Part shown: positions 33,381 to 42,237 of the stretch, in pieces
Position numbering within the stretch: position 1 is the first letter of the stretch
Layout of the letters: every line of letters begins with the position of its first letter
From: Agromyces sp. Soil535
GTDB taxonomy: Bacteria; Actinomycetota; Actinomycetes; Actinomycetales; Microbacteriaceae
Assembly: GCF_001428255.1 (NCBI RefSeq)
Contig: NZ_LMRW01000004.1
Coordinates: 86,034-150,033 of the forward strand
Length of the DNA stretch: 64,000 nucleotides
Direction of reading: 5' to 3'
Program-made: the position numbers and the translations under genes
The notes under the pieces: model-generated
Database searches by the model: none
What the model saw: only the letters and a program-made list of their open reading frames with translations
What the model was told of the DNA's origin: nothing

Positions 33381-34247
33381 TCATCGCCCCCAGATGGACA
33401 CGACCGACGCCACGAACGCGGGCAGCGCCGTGAGCACGCCGACGGCCAGAAGCGCGCGCCCGATGATGACGCCCCAGCGCGAGGCCCGTACGGCGAGGAA
33501 CCACGGCAGGAGGCGGGGAAGCGCGAACGTGACGAGCGCGCCGACCGCGAGGACCGCGCCGAGCGGGAACAGCACGACTGCCAGCAGCAGGGGCATGAGG
33601 GTCTCGGGCCAGGTCCTCCGCGTCATGAGCGGGAGGCTGCGGCTCAACCGTCCGGCGAACGCGGCGAGGAACGCGCCCTGCACCACGGCGAGCGCCGCGA
33701 ACACGAGCACCGACAGCCACCCGGGTCCCACGATGTCGAAGTCCACGTTGTCGGCCCGCAGCGGGTCGATGAACGGCGCCGCCAGGATGAACGCGGCCAG
33801 GCCGAAGACCGGTCCCGCGAGGCGTCCACGAGGGAGCCAAGGCGCCACGAGCAGGTACAGCGCGGTCGAGGCGAAGGCGAACGGCAGGCCGCCGAACACG
33901 AGGTAGGCGATCGTGCCCTCGACGGTCATCTCGCCGACGTTCGCCCCCGCCTCGGTGAGCCGACCTGTCGCCTCTGGCGACGTGATGGCGAGCAGTCGCA
34001 TGGCGAGGCGTCCGCCCGCGCCCGTGACCAGGAGACCCGAAATGGTGCCCACGACGAGGAACATGGAGGCCCACCAGCCGAAGAGGCGGAGTCCGTCGAG
34101 GTGGCGACGCAGACGAGAGGTCGTGGCCGCGGCGCCCGAAGGGGTCGCCGGTGGGAACTCGGGCTCGACCAGTCGCTCGCCGCCCCACACGGCGCACAGG
34201 GCGAGGGCGATGGCGACCAGCGCGCCGCAGACGATCACGATCAGCAT
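33381..34247 (-). CDS. Polytopic membrane protein of unknown function
   Basis: 288 residues with seven to eight hydrophobic segments, beginning with an N-terminal anchor (about 1-20) and a hydrophilic loop rich in Pro and Thr. A loop with VGEMTVEGTIAYLVFGG and a segment FIDPLRADNVDFDIVGPGWLSV are the most distinctive polar parts. No transporter signature is recognised. GGAGGT upstream (34250-34255) supports the ATG. It is divergent from the DUF2332 gene. Confidence 0.65.
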   Translation of the reverse strand: MLIVIVCGALVAIALALCAVWGGERLVEPEFPPATPSGAAATTSRLRRHLDGLRLFGWWASMFLVVGTISGLLVTGAGGRLAMRLLAITSPEATGRLTEAGANVGEMTVEGTIAYLVFGGLPFAFASTALYLLVAPWLPRGRLAGPVFGLAAFILAAPFIDPLRADNVDFDIVGPGWLSVLVFAALAVVQGAFLAAFAGRLSRSLPLMTRRTWPETLMPLLLAVVLFPLGAVLAVGALVTFALPRLLPWFLAVRASRWGVIIGRALLAVGVLTALPAFVASVVSIWGR

Positions 34248-34397
34248 CGGACCTCCGTTCCGGCCGAACCGGACTGCGCGCCGAGCCTAGTGCGGCATGT
34301 CGATCCGCGCCGCCCCCAGAACACGGCAGGACGACGCACGCCGGCCGGCCGCGTTGGCCGCGTTGACCGCGCCACTCGGCCGACATACCGTGGCCGT

Positions 34398-35384
34398 ATG
34401 TCGACCAGCACGGATGCCACGGCGCCGACGGCCGAGCGATACCGGGCCTTCGCCGACGTCGAGGCGCGCGGGATGTCCGCCACCTACGAGGATTGGGCCA
34501 GGGGTGTCGCCGGCGACCCCGGGACGATCGCGCTGATCGACGAGCTGCCCGCGGCGAAGCGCCAGCCGAATCTCGTCTTCTCCTCGGCCCGGTTCCAGGG
34601 CGGGCCGAGCGGGCCGTACCACCTGTTCCGCGACTGGCTCCACGCGCACTGGATCGAGGTGCGGGCGACCGCGCTCACCCACGCGACGCAGACCAACGAG
34701 GCGGCACGATGCGCCCTGCACGTGCCGGCGATCGCCGGGATCGACGGACCGATCGCGCTGCTCGAGGTCGGCGCATCCGCCGGGCTCTGCCTCTACCCCG
34801 ACCGGTACAGCTACCGTTACTCCGGGCATCCGCAGCTCGATCCGGCCGACGGCCCGAGCACCGTCGTGCTCGACTGTGAGGCGAGCGGCCCGGTGCCGGT
34901 GCCGATCCGGCTGCCCGAAGTCGTCTGGCGCGGCGGCATCGACCTCAACCCGCTCGACGTTCGGCACCCGGACGATCTCGCCTGGCTTGACGCACTCGTG
35001 TGGCCCGAACACGAGGACCGTCGCGAACGGCTGCGCTCGGCCGCAGCCATCGCCGCCGCCGACACGCCCCGCATCGTGGCGGGCGACCTCAACGAGCGGC
35101 TCGATGCACTTGCTGCCGACGTGCCCGACGAGGCCACCCTCGTCGTCTTCCACACGGTCGTGCTGATGTATCTCGACCGGGTCGGCCGCGAGCGTTTCAC
35201 CGAGACGGTGCGCGCCCTGCCGGGCCACTGGCTCTCCGTGGAACCGCGGACGGTGCTCGCGGGCGTCCGTCTGCGGGACGAAGTGGCCAACGAGAGCACC
35301 GACCTCGTGCTCGCGTTCGACGGCGTGCAGCTGGCCTGGGCGCAGCCGCACGGCCGCGCCATCCGGTGGGTGCCGAATCCCTAG
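34398..35384 (+). CDS. DUF2332 family protein
   Basis: 328 residues. Family features visible are RYRAFADVEARGMSATYEDWARG at the N-terminus, LIDELPAAKRQPNLVFSSAR, LLEVGASAGLCLYPDRYSYRY (about 115-135) and a C-terminal VVFHTVVLMYLDRVGRERF. The LLEVGASAGL strand recalls a methyltransferase glycine loop, but no activity is known. TACCGT (34386-34391) stands 6 bases before the ATG, so the gene is probably leaderless. Its TAG stop is part of the rpiB -10 element. Confidence 0.85.
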   Translation: MSTSTDATAPTAERYRAFADVEARGMSATYEDWARGVAGDPGTIALIDELPAAKRQPNLVFSSARFQGGPSGPYHLFRDWLHAHWIEVRATALTHATQTNEAARCALHVPAIAGIDGPIALLEVGASAGLCLYPDRYSYRYSGHPQLDPADGPSTVVLDCEASGPVPVPIRLPEVVWRGGIDLNPLDVRHPDDLAWLDALVWPEHEDRRERLRSAAAIAAADTPRIVAGDLNERLDALAADVPDEATLVVFHTVVLMYLDRVGRERFTETVRALPGHWLSVEPRTVLAGVRLRDEVANESTDLVLAFDGVQLAWAQPHGRAIRWVPNP

Positions 35385-35394
35385 ACTTGGCCCC

Positions 35395-35907
35395 ATGCGC
35401 ATCCACATCGCGACCGACCACGCCGGCCTCGAGTTCAGCCGCACGCTCGTCGACCACCTGACCAACGGCGGTCACGAGGTCGTCGACCACGGCCCCACCG
35501 AGTACGACCCGTTCGATGACTACCCGGCGTTCTGCATCAACGCGGCGCAGGCGGTCGCGCGCGACCAGGCCGCGGGCGTGCGCACCCTCGGCGTGGTGTT
35601 CGGCGGGTCGGGCAACGGCGAGCAGATCGCCGCGAACAAGGTCAAGGGCGTCCGCGCGGCGCTCGTGTGGAGCATGGACACCGCGATCCTCGCCCGCCAG
35701 CACAACGACGCCAACGTCATCTCGATCGGCGCCCGGCAGCACACGGTCGAGGAGGCGATCCGCTACATCGACGCGTTCATGGCCGAGCCGTTCTCGGGCG
35801 ACGAGCGGCATGTTCGGCGCATCGCCCAGCTCGCGGAGTACGAGACCACCGGCGACATCGCCGGCAAGGGCGTCGACGCACCGTCCGATGCAGCTGGCGA
35901 GGGTTAG
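35395..35907 (+). CDS. rpiB: Ribose-5-phosphate isomerase B
   Basis: Interconverts ribose 5-phosphate and ribulose 5-phosphate in the pentose phosphate pathway. ATDHAGLEF at 6-14, FGGSGNGEQIAANKVKGVRA at 69-88 and NVISIGAR at about 105-112 are diagnostic. The base is the Glu of GNGEQ (E76), as in mycobacterial RpiB, rather than the Cys of E. coli. TAGACT at 35382-35387 ends 7 bases before the ATG, indicating a leaderless transcript. The nei1 neighbour recurs in mycobacteria. Confidence 0.93.
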   Translation: MRIHIATDHAGLEFSRTLVDHLTNGGHEVVDHGPTEYDPFDDYPAFCINAAQAVARDQAAGVRTLGVVFGGSGNGEQIAANKVKGVRAALVWSMDTAILARQHNDANVISIGARQHTVEEAIRYIDAFMAEPFSGDERHVRRIAQLAEYETTGDIAGKGVDAPSDAAGEG

Positions 35908-35916
35908 GACGCACCC

Positions 35917-36921
35917 GTGCCCGAGGGACACTCCGTCCACCGCATCACCCGCCAGTTCGAGCGGAACTTCGTCGGCCACGTCGTGCACGCGTCGAGCCCC
36001 CAGGGCAGGTTCGCGCAGGGCGCGGCCGAACTCGACGGGCGCCGGATGACCGATGCCCGCGCCGTGGGCAAGCAGATGTTCCTCGGCTTCGAGGGCGACC
36101 GGTGGCTGCGCGTGCACCTCGGCATGTACGGGGCCTGGGACTTCGCCGGCGACATCCTGATGGACGCCACGATCGCGTCGGCCAACGGCCGCATGGGACA
36201 GACGAACCAGCGCGGCACGTTCCTCGAGGGCCCGAACCCCGACGCAGTGGTCTTCGACACGGCAGGCGAGAACTCGCTCACCTCGATCGGCGCGCCGCGG
36301 CGCAAGCGCCTGCGCATGTCCGAGTCCGAGAAGGAGGGGAACGGCTTCGACACGTTCCCGCCCGAGCCCGTGGGCCAGGTGCGCGTTCGCCTGCTCACCG
36401 ACACGATCTGCGCCGACCTGCGCGGCCCGACCGCGTGCGAGGTGCTCGACCCGGCCCAGGTCGAGTCCGTCGTCGCGAAGCTCGGACCCGATCCGCTCAT
36501 CGACGGCGGCCCCGGCGCCGAGCAGCGGTTCACTGCGGCGGTCCGGAAGAAGGCCACGCCGATCGGGCTCCTGCTCATGGACCAGAACGTCGTCGCGGGC
36601 ATCGGCAACGTCTATCGCGCCGAGCTGCTGTACCGGGCGCGGCAGAACCCGCATACGCCGGGCAGGCAGGTGCCCGAGGAGCACGTGCGGCACCTCTGGC
36701 AGGACTGGGCGAAGCTGCTGCGTATCGGCGTCGAGACCGGCCAGATGATGACCATGGACGACCTCGACCCCGACGCCTGGCGTGCGGCCATGGCGAATCG
36801 CGACGACCGGCACTGGGTGTACAAGCGCGAGGGCCTTCCGTGCCGTGTCTGCGGCACGAACATCGTGGTCGAGGTGGTCGGCGGCCGCAAGCTGTACTGG
36901 TGCCCCTACTGCCAGGCCTGA
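35917..36921 (+). CDS. Fpg/Nei-family DNA glycosylase, Nei1-like, with an internal insert
   Basis: Removes oxidised bases. N-terminal PEGHSVHR carries the nucleophile Pro2 and Glu3; LLMDQNVVAGIGNVYRAELL is the H2TH region, and CRVCG...CPYCQ at the C-terminus is the zinc finger. Compared with mycobacterial Nei1 (remembered at about 268 residues) this protein has an extra stretch of roughly 60 residues near 85-145 in the N-terminal domain. It lies 9 bases after rpiB, the same neighbour as in mycobacteria. Confidence 0.9.
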   Translation: MPEGHSVHRITRQFERNFVGHVVHASSPQGRFAQGAAELDGRRMTDARAVGKQMFLGFEGDRWLRVHLGMYGAWDFAGDILMDATIASANGRMGQTNQRGTFLEGPNPDAVVFDTAGENSLTSIGAPRRKRLRMSESEKEGNGFDTFPPEPVGQVRVRLLTDTICADLRGPTACEVLDPAQVESVVAKLGPDPLIDGGPGAEQRFTAAVRKKATPIGLLLMDQNVVAGIGNVYRAELLYRARQNPHTPGRQVPEEHVRHLWQDWAKLLRIGVETGQMMTMDDLDPDAWRAAMANRDDRHWVYKREGLPCRVCGTNIVVEVVGGRKLYWCPYCQA

Positions 36922-36929
36922 GGAGATCC

Positions 36930-37574
36930 ATGCGACAGAACCCCAGTTTCACCCTCGCGAGCGAGGATGGCGTGAAGCGCGTCATCCGCGAGCACCCGTG
37001 GATGACGATCGTGAGCATGACGGATGCCGCGGGCCTCGTCGCCTCGCACTGCCCGGTGCTCCTCGACGAGGATGCCTCCGGCATCGTGCTGCTCACCCAC
37101 GTCGGCCGCCCCGACGAGGTCGTGCACGAGCTCGGACGCCACGAGGTGATGGTCATTGTGCAGGGCCCGCACGGGTACATCTCGCCCGGCTGGTACGACG
37201 CGAATCCGGCGGTGCCGACCTGGAACTTCGTCACCGCCCACCTCTACGGCACGCCCGAACTGCTCGACGCCGACGAGAACCTCCGCGTGCTCGAGGCGCT
37301 CGTCGACCACTTCGAGGACGCCCTGCCCGAACCGCGCCGCATGCGAGGCACCGCCGAGAACTCGGCCTACGCCGACCGCATCGCCCAGGGCACCGTCGGC
37401 CTCCGCATCCCGATCACGCGATTCGTCGCGAAGAACAAGATGAGCCAGAACCAGCCGGCCGAGACGGTCGACCGCATCATCGCCGAGCTCGAGGGAGACG
37501 GCCCCTATGCGAGTCCCGCCCTCGCCGCCGAGATGCGGCGCACGCACGCTGCGCTGCGGGCGGCGCGAGCGTGA
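36930..37574 (+). CDS. PaiB-like FMN-binding negative transcriptional regulator
   Basis: 214 residues. Split-barrel FMN-binding fold shown by FTLASEDGVKRVIREHPWMTIVS, LLTHVGRPDEVV, AVPTWNFVTAHLYG and FVAKNKMSQNQPAETVDRII, which are the hallmark blocks of the PaiB family. In Bacillus PaiB represses sporulation and protease genes, but for actinobacterial members only the fold is known. AGGAG sits just before ATG at 36930. The stop overlaps the amidohydrolase GTG start. Confidence 0.88.
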   Translation: MRQNPSFTLASEDGVKRVIREHPWMTIVSMTDAAGLVASHCPVLLDEDASGIVLLTHVGRPDEVVHELGRHEVMVIVQGPHGYISPGWYDANPAVPTWNFVTAHLYGTPELLDADENLRVLEALVDHFEDALPEPRRMRGTAENSAYADRIAQGTVGLRIPITRFVAKNKMSQNQPAETVDRIIAELEGDGPYASPALAAEMRRTHAALRAARA

Positions 37575-39094
37575 TCGGCGAGGCGTCGAGCGCCGTCACG
37601 ACGGATGCCGCGGACGCACTCGTGCTCGCGGGCGCGCGCATCCCGGGGCGCGCCGAGCCCGTCGACGTGCACGTCGCGGGCGGCCGCGTCGCGGCGATCA
37701 CGCCCGCGGCGGTCGACGCGGCCTCGATCCCGGACCGCGCCCGACACCTCGACCTGCACGGCACCTGGGTGATCCCGGGGCTGCGCGACCGGCACGTGCA
37801 CTTCTCGCAGTGGGCGATGATGTCGCGCCGCCTCGACCTGGCCGGTGTGGAATCCGCAGCTGCTGCAGCGGCGCTCGTCGCGGCATCCGTCGATGCCGGC
37901 GCCGCCGAAGTCGTCGGCTTCGGGTATCGCGACGGACTGTGGCCGGCTGCCCCGAGCCGGGCGATGCTCGACGTTGTGTCGGGCGAGGTGCCGGTCGTGC
38001 TCGTCGCGGCCGACCTGCACGCCTGCTGGCTGAACTCGGCCGCCGCGCGTCGGTTCAGTGCCGCCGAGGCGGCGGGGGAGAGCGGCGTGCTGCGCGAGGA
38101 CGACTGCTTCCGCCTCATGCGCGAACTCGATGACGTGCCCGACAAGGTGCTCGACGCATGGGTCGCCGACGCCGCAGCTGCGGCCGCGGCTCGCGGGGTC
38201 GTCGGCATCACCGACTACGAGATGCGCTGGAACCGGGACGACTGGGCTCGTCGCGTCGGCGGCGGCCTCGACCTGCTGCGGGTGTCGTTCGGCATCTACA
38301 CCCAGCACCTCGACCGCGCGATCGCCCAGGGGCTCCGCACCGGCGACGAGGTGCCCGGCACGGGCGGCCTCGTCACCGTCGGCGGCTACAAGGTCATCAC
38401 CGACGGCTCGCTGAACACCCGCACCGCATGGTGCTTCGATCCGTACCCGGGCCTCGGCGGCGACGAGCACCCGTTCGGCCTCGCGACCGTGCCCTACGAC
38501 GAGGTCGTGTCGCTCATGAGCCGGGCGGACGCCGCGGGCATCACGCCCGCGGTGCACGCCATCGGCGACCGTGCCAACGCCCGCGTGCTCGACGCGTTCG
38601 AGGCGGTCGGCTGCACGGGATCGATCGAGCACGCCCAGCTCCTGCGCCACGAGGACGTCGGCCGCTTCGCGCGCCTCGGCATCCTCGCGAGCGTGCAACC
38701 CGAACACGCGATGGACGACCGCGACGTGGCCGACCGGTACTGGGCGGGCCGCACCGACCGCGCCTTCATGCTCGCGGAGCTCGCCGCGGCCGGCGTGGAG
38801 CTCGCGCTCGGATCCGACGCCCCGGTCGCCCCGCTCGACCCGTGGGTCGCTATTGCGGCAGCCGTCGGGCGCACGCGCGACGGACGCGAGCCGTGGCATC
38901 CCGAGCAGGCGATCGAAACGCGTGCTGCGCTCGCGGCGTCGACCGGCGGCAGGGGGGCGGAGATCCAAGTCGGCGCACCCGCCGATCTCGCCATCGTCGA
39001 GCTCGACCCGTTCGCGGCATCCGTCGACGACCTGAGGCGTATGCCGGTCGCCTCGACCCTCGTCGGCGGGCGCATCACCCACGAGGTGCGCTGA
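37571..39094 (+). CDS. Amidohydrolase (YtcJ/imidazolonepropionase-like metal-dependent hydrolase)
   Basis: 507 residues. N-terminal composite beta sandwich, GLRDRHVHF with the HxH metal pair near residue 76, the KVITDGSLNTRTAW strand with the carboxylated-Lys candidate near 277, AVHAIGDRANARVLDA and a terminal LGSDAPVAPLDPWVAI with the last Asp. These are typical of the YtcJ-like subgroup, whose substrates are mostly unknown. GTG start overlaps the paiB stop as GTGA, so the two are co-translated. Confidence 0.88.
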   Translation: MIGEASSAVTTDAADALVLAGARIPGRAEPVDVHVAGGRVAAITPAAVDAASIPDRARHLDLHGTWVIPGLRDRHVHFSQWAMMSRRLDLAGVESAAAAAALVAASVDAGAAEVVGFGYRDGLWPAAPSRAMLDVVSGEVPVVLVAADLHACWLNSAAARRFSAAEAAGESGVLREDDCFRLMRELDDVPDKVLDAWVADAAAAAAARGVVGITDYEMRWNRDDWARRVGGGLDLLRVSFGIYTQHLDRAIAQGLRTGDEVPGTGGLVTVGGYKVITDGSLNTRTAWCFDPYPGLGGDEHPFGLATVPYDEVVSLMSRADAAGITPAVHAIGDRANARVLDAFEAVGCTGSIEHAQLLRHEDVGRFARLGILASVQPEHAMDDRDVADRYWAGRTDRAFMLAELAAAGVELALGSDAPVAPLDPWVAIAAAVGRTRDGREPWHPEQAIETRAALAASTGGRGAEIQVGAPADLAIVELDPFAASVDDLRRMPVASTLVGGRITHEVR

Positions 39095-39172
39095 CCCACG
39101 GGGGTAAACCCCCGAAGCGATCCGGGCGCACACCGGCTGGGTCGGCCGGGCCGGTCTCGCGAGGCTGGAACC

Positions 39173-40714
39173 ATGCCAGCAACACGTCAGATCCCCGCCA
39201 GGATCCGCAGACCCCGTGCCGCCGTGGGCGCCCTCGCCGCCGTCGCCGCGGGCGCACTCGTCGCCGTCTCGTTCGCGGGCTGCGGCCTCGCCGGTCCGGC
39301 CCCCGTCTCCACGATCGGCAAGGTCGACTTCGACAAGCCCCTCGCGATCCCGCCGCTCGCCGAGTCGAGTCTCGACGCCGACGGCACTCGGGTCTTCTCG
39401 CTCGAGGCGCAAGCCGGAGCGACCGAGTTCGAGCCGGGTGAGCCGAGCGACACCTGGGGCTTCAACGGCAGCTACCTCGGGCCCACCCTCGTCGCGAAGC
39501 GCGGCGAGCACGTGCGCGTCGACGTCACGAACTCGCTCGAGGAGCCCACGACCGTGCACTGGCACGGCATGCACCTGCCCGCCGAGATGGACGGCGGTCC
39601 GCACCAGATGGTCGACCCGGATGCCACGTGGTCGCCCGAGTGGGACATCGACCAGCAGGCGGCGACGCTCTGGTACCACCCGCACCCGCACGGCGAGACC
39701 GAGGACCACGTCTCGCGCGGCCTCGCCGGCATGTTCCTCATCCGGGACGACGCCGAGCAGGCGCTCGGCCTCCCTGGCGAGTACGGCGTCAACGACGTGC
39801 CGGTCATCGTGCAGGACACGGGCTTCTCCGCGGAAGGGGAGCAGGAGGCGAACCCGCGCGGCTTCGCCGGCGGGCTCGGCGACGAGCTGCTCGTGAACGG
39901 CACGCGCGGCCCCTACCTCGACGTGCACGACGAGCTCCTGCGACTCCGCCTCCTCAACGCCTCGACGGCGCGCAGCTACGCGTTCACGTGGGGCGACGGT
40001 CGCCCCGTGGAGCTCATCGCGACCGACGGCGGCCTGCTCGAGGCATCCGTCGAGCTCGACCGGGTGATGCTCTCACCCGGCGAACGCGCCGAGGTGCTCG
40101 TGCGGGTCGAGCCCGGAGAGCGGCTCGTGCTGCGGTCGGAGGCGACCGCCGAGTCCGCGGGCATGATCGACTCGATCGCCGCGATGAACGGCGGCACCGA
40201 CTCGTTCGACGTGCTCGAGCTGCGTGCCGCCGACACGCTCGACGCCGCCTCCGACCTGCCGGATCGACTCGCGACCCTGCCGCCCGTCGACGCGGCGCAG
40301 GTCGTCACGACCCGCAGCTTCACGCTCAACGGCTTCGAGATCAACGACTCGGAGATGGACATGGGCCGGATCGACGAGACCGTCACGGTCGACACGGCCG
40401 AACGCTGGATCGTCACCAACACGAGCCAGATGCCGCACAGCTTCCACGTGCACGACGTGCAGTTCCGCATCGCCTCGATCGACGGATCACCGCCGCCTCC
40501 CGAGCTCTCGGGCTGGAAGGACACGATCTTCGCCCGCCCCGAGACCGAGTTCGTGCTGGTCCTGCGTTTCGAGGACTACACCGATCCCGACACCCCGTAC
40601 ATGTACCACTGCCACCTGCTGTGGCACGAAGACCAAGGCATGATGGGCCAGTTCGCCGTTGTCGAACCGGGTCAGTCTGCCACGATGACAGGAGGAACCG
40701 ACCATGAGCACTGA
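39173..40714 (+). CDS. Multicopper oxidase lipoprotein
   Basis: 513 residues, exported and lipid-anchored: a signal segment ends in lipobox SFAGC (Cys37). Copper motifs are HWHGMH (129-134), WYHPHPHG (167-174), SFHVHDVQF near 424 and HCHLLWHEDQGMM near 483, which give type 1, 2 and 3 sites; the Met after the T1 ligands is present. It oxidises Cu(I) or organic substrates. A GGGGGT-AAACCCCC hairpin lies upstream at 39100-39114. Its last 11 bases overlap the kinase start. Confidence 0.92.
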   Translation: MPATRQIPARIRRPRAAVGALAAVAAGALVAVSFAGCGLAGPAPVSTIGKVDFDKPLAIPPLAESSLDADGTRVFSLEAQAGATEFEPGEPSDTWGFNGSYLGPTLVAKRGEHVRVDVTNSLEEPTTVHWHGMHLPAEMDGGPHQMVDPDATWSPEWDIDQQAATLWYHPHPHGETEDHVSRGLAGMFLIRDDAEQALGLPGEYGVNDVPVIVQDTGFSAEGEQEANPRGFAGGLGDELLVNGTRGPYLDVHDELLRLRLLNASTARSYAFTWGDGRPVELIATDGGLLEASVELDRVMLSPGERAEVLVRVEPGERLVLRSEATAESAGMIDSIAAMNGGTDSFDVLELRAADTLDAASDLPDRLATLPPVDAAQVVTTRSFTLNGFEINDSEMDMGRIDETVTVDTAERWIVTNTSQMPHSFHVHDVQFRIASIDGSPPPPELSGWKDTIFARPETEFVLVLRFEDYTDPDTPYMYHCHLLWHEDQGMMGQFAVVEPGQSATMTGGTDHEH

Positions 40715-42161
40715 TACCGTGCCCAACGATCACCCGGACGACGCGACCGCGATCCTCCGACCCGGCCGCACCGAGGAGGCGAGCGCCGGCACCATGACCA
40801 GCACCACGACGGATGCCGCGCCGCGGCGCCGCGGCTACGGCGCCCTCTGGGTGAGCGTTCCTCGCGAGTTCGCGTTCCTCATCCTCACCATGCCCATCGC
40901 GATCCTCGGCCTCACCGTGCTGTCGAGCGTGTTCTTCACCGGCCTCGGGCTGATCTTCCTGGTGTTCGGCATCTTCATCGTCGTCGCCGCGCTCTTCATC
41001 GCCCGCGGCTTCGGCACCCTCGAGCTCGTGCGGCTCCAGTGGGCGGGCCGCCGGGAGGTCAAGCGGCCCGCGTGGGATCGCGCCGACCGCGACCAGGGCT
41101 TCTGGCGCACGCTGTTCGCGCCGTTCATCGACGGCCACTACTGGCTCTACTTCCTGCACGGACTGGTGATCAACCCGATCGTGAGCGTCGTCACGTGGAG
41201 CCTGACCGTCGCGTGGACCTCGGTCGCACTCGGCGGCACGACCGGCTGGATCTGGCAGCGCTACATCCCCGACGACGGGCGCGAGGTCTGGCTCAGCGAG
41301 GTCGTTCTCGACTGGCTGCTGCCGGGCGAAGGCGTGAACATCGACCCGCAGGTCGCCGAGCCGATCTTCGAGTTCATCGTCGGCCTCATCTTCCTCGCCA
41401 CGCTGCCGTTCGTGTACCGCGGGCTCACGCTCCTGCACGACGTGATCGCCCGGGGAATGCTCGGCGCGTGGCGCTCCGAGGCGCTCGAGGTCGAGGTGGC
41501 CCAGCTCGCCGCGTCGCGCGGCGCCGCCGTGCAGGCCGAGGATGCGTCGCTCCGCCGACTCGAGCGCGACATCCACGACGGCCCGCAGCAGCGCCTCGTG
41601 CGCCTGCAGATGGACCTCGCGACGATCGAGCGCAGGCTCGAGCAGGACCCCGACTCGGCGAAGGTGCTCGTCGGCGAGGCGCGCGACCAGGCACGCGAGG
41701 CCCTCGACGAGCTCCGCGCCCTCTCCCGCGGGTTCGCCCCGCCGATCCTTCAGGACCGCGGCCTCGCGGCCGCGCTCGAGTCGCTCGCCTCGCGCAGCCC
41801 CGTGCCGGTCATCGTAGAGGTCGACCTCGCGGATGGCGCGCTGCCCGCACCGATCGAGCGGAACGCGTACTTCCTCGCCGCCGAGCTCCTCACGAATGCC
41901 GCCAAGCACGCTGGCGCGACCTCGATCCGCCTGCGCGTGGGCACCCGCGACGAAGGAGCGGCCGGTCACTGGATCGATGTCTGGGTCACCGACAACGGTC
42001 ACGGTGGCGCGGTGGTCACGCCCGGGCACGGGCTCTCCGGGCTCGACGAGCGCGTGCAGGGCCTGCGTGGGCTGCTCGTGATCGACAGTCCCGCCGGCGG
42101 GCCCACCACGATCGGCGCGCACGTGCCGTACGTGCCGCTCGCGGCATCCGACGCGGTCTGA
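40704..42161 (+). CDS. Sensor histidine kinase with putative-sensor membrane domain
   Basis: 485 residues. A disordered N-terminus leads into four membrane segments resembling the 'putative sensor' domain (PREFAFLILTMPIAILG near 53-69). The dimerisation motif ERDIHDGPQQRL (His near 291) is HisKA_3, followed by an ATPase domain with NAYFLAAELLTNAAKHAG and GHGLSGLDERVQGL. GGAGGA (40691-40696) lies inside the end of the oxidase gene, so expression of the two is likely coupled. The regulator follows at 42238. Confidence 0.9.
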   Translation: MSTDTVPNDHPDDATAILRPGRTEEASAGTMTSTTTDAAPRRRGYGALWVSVPREFAFLILTMPIAILGLTVLSSVFFTGLGLIFLVFGIFIVVAALFIARGFGTLELVRLQWAGRREVKRPAWDRADRDQGFWRTLFAPFIDGHYWLYFLHGLVINPIVSVVTWSLTVAWTSVALGGTTGWIWQRYIPDDGREVWLSEVVLDWLLPGEGVNIDPQVAEPIFEFIVGLIFLATLPFVYRGLTLLHDVIARGMLGAWRSEALEVEVAQLAASRGAAVQAEDASLRRLERDIHDGPQQRLVRLQMDLATIERRLEQDPDSAKVLVGEARDQAREALDELRALSRGFAPPILQDRGLAAALESLASRSPVPVIVEVDLADGALPAPIERNAYFLAAELLTNAAKHAGATSIRLRVGTRDEGAAGHWIDVWVTDNGHGGAVVTPGHGLSGLDERVQGLRGLLVIDSPAGGPTTIGAHVPYVPLAASDAV

Positions 42162-42174
42162 GCACCGACGCCCC

Positions 42175-42208
42175 GACGGCCCCGGCGACCACCAGCGCCG
42201 GGGCCGTC
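42175..42208 (+). terminator. 13-bp perfect hairpin between kinase and response regulator
   Basis: GACGGCCCCGGCG (42175-42187) pairs with CGCCGGGGCCGTC (42196-42208), with an 8-base loop. It follows the kinase stop by 13 bases and precedes a TAAGGT element, suggesting that the kinase transcript ends here and the regulator has its own start. Confidence 0.7.
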
Positions 42209-42237
42209 GCCGTGGCGACGCCGATAAGGTGAAGGTC

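Noticed and set aside
30258..35384. A very long open frame of 1708 codons on the plus strand
   Set aside because: It is antisense to pepN copy 2 and the following membrane gene and has the Arg/Gly/Glu-rich composition of a shadow; only its last part from 34398 (DUF2332) is real.
39100..39114. GGGGGTAAACCCCC upstream of the multicopper oxidase as a CsoR copper operator
   Set aside because: The arms are in the opposite order to known CsoR sites (TACCCC...GGGGTA) and the spacer is too short; it is more likely a small hairpin ending the amidohydrolase transcript.
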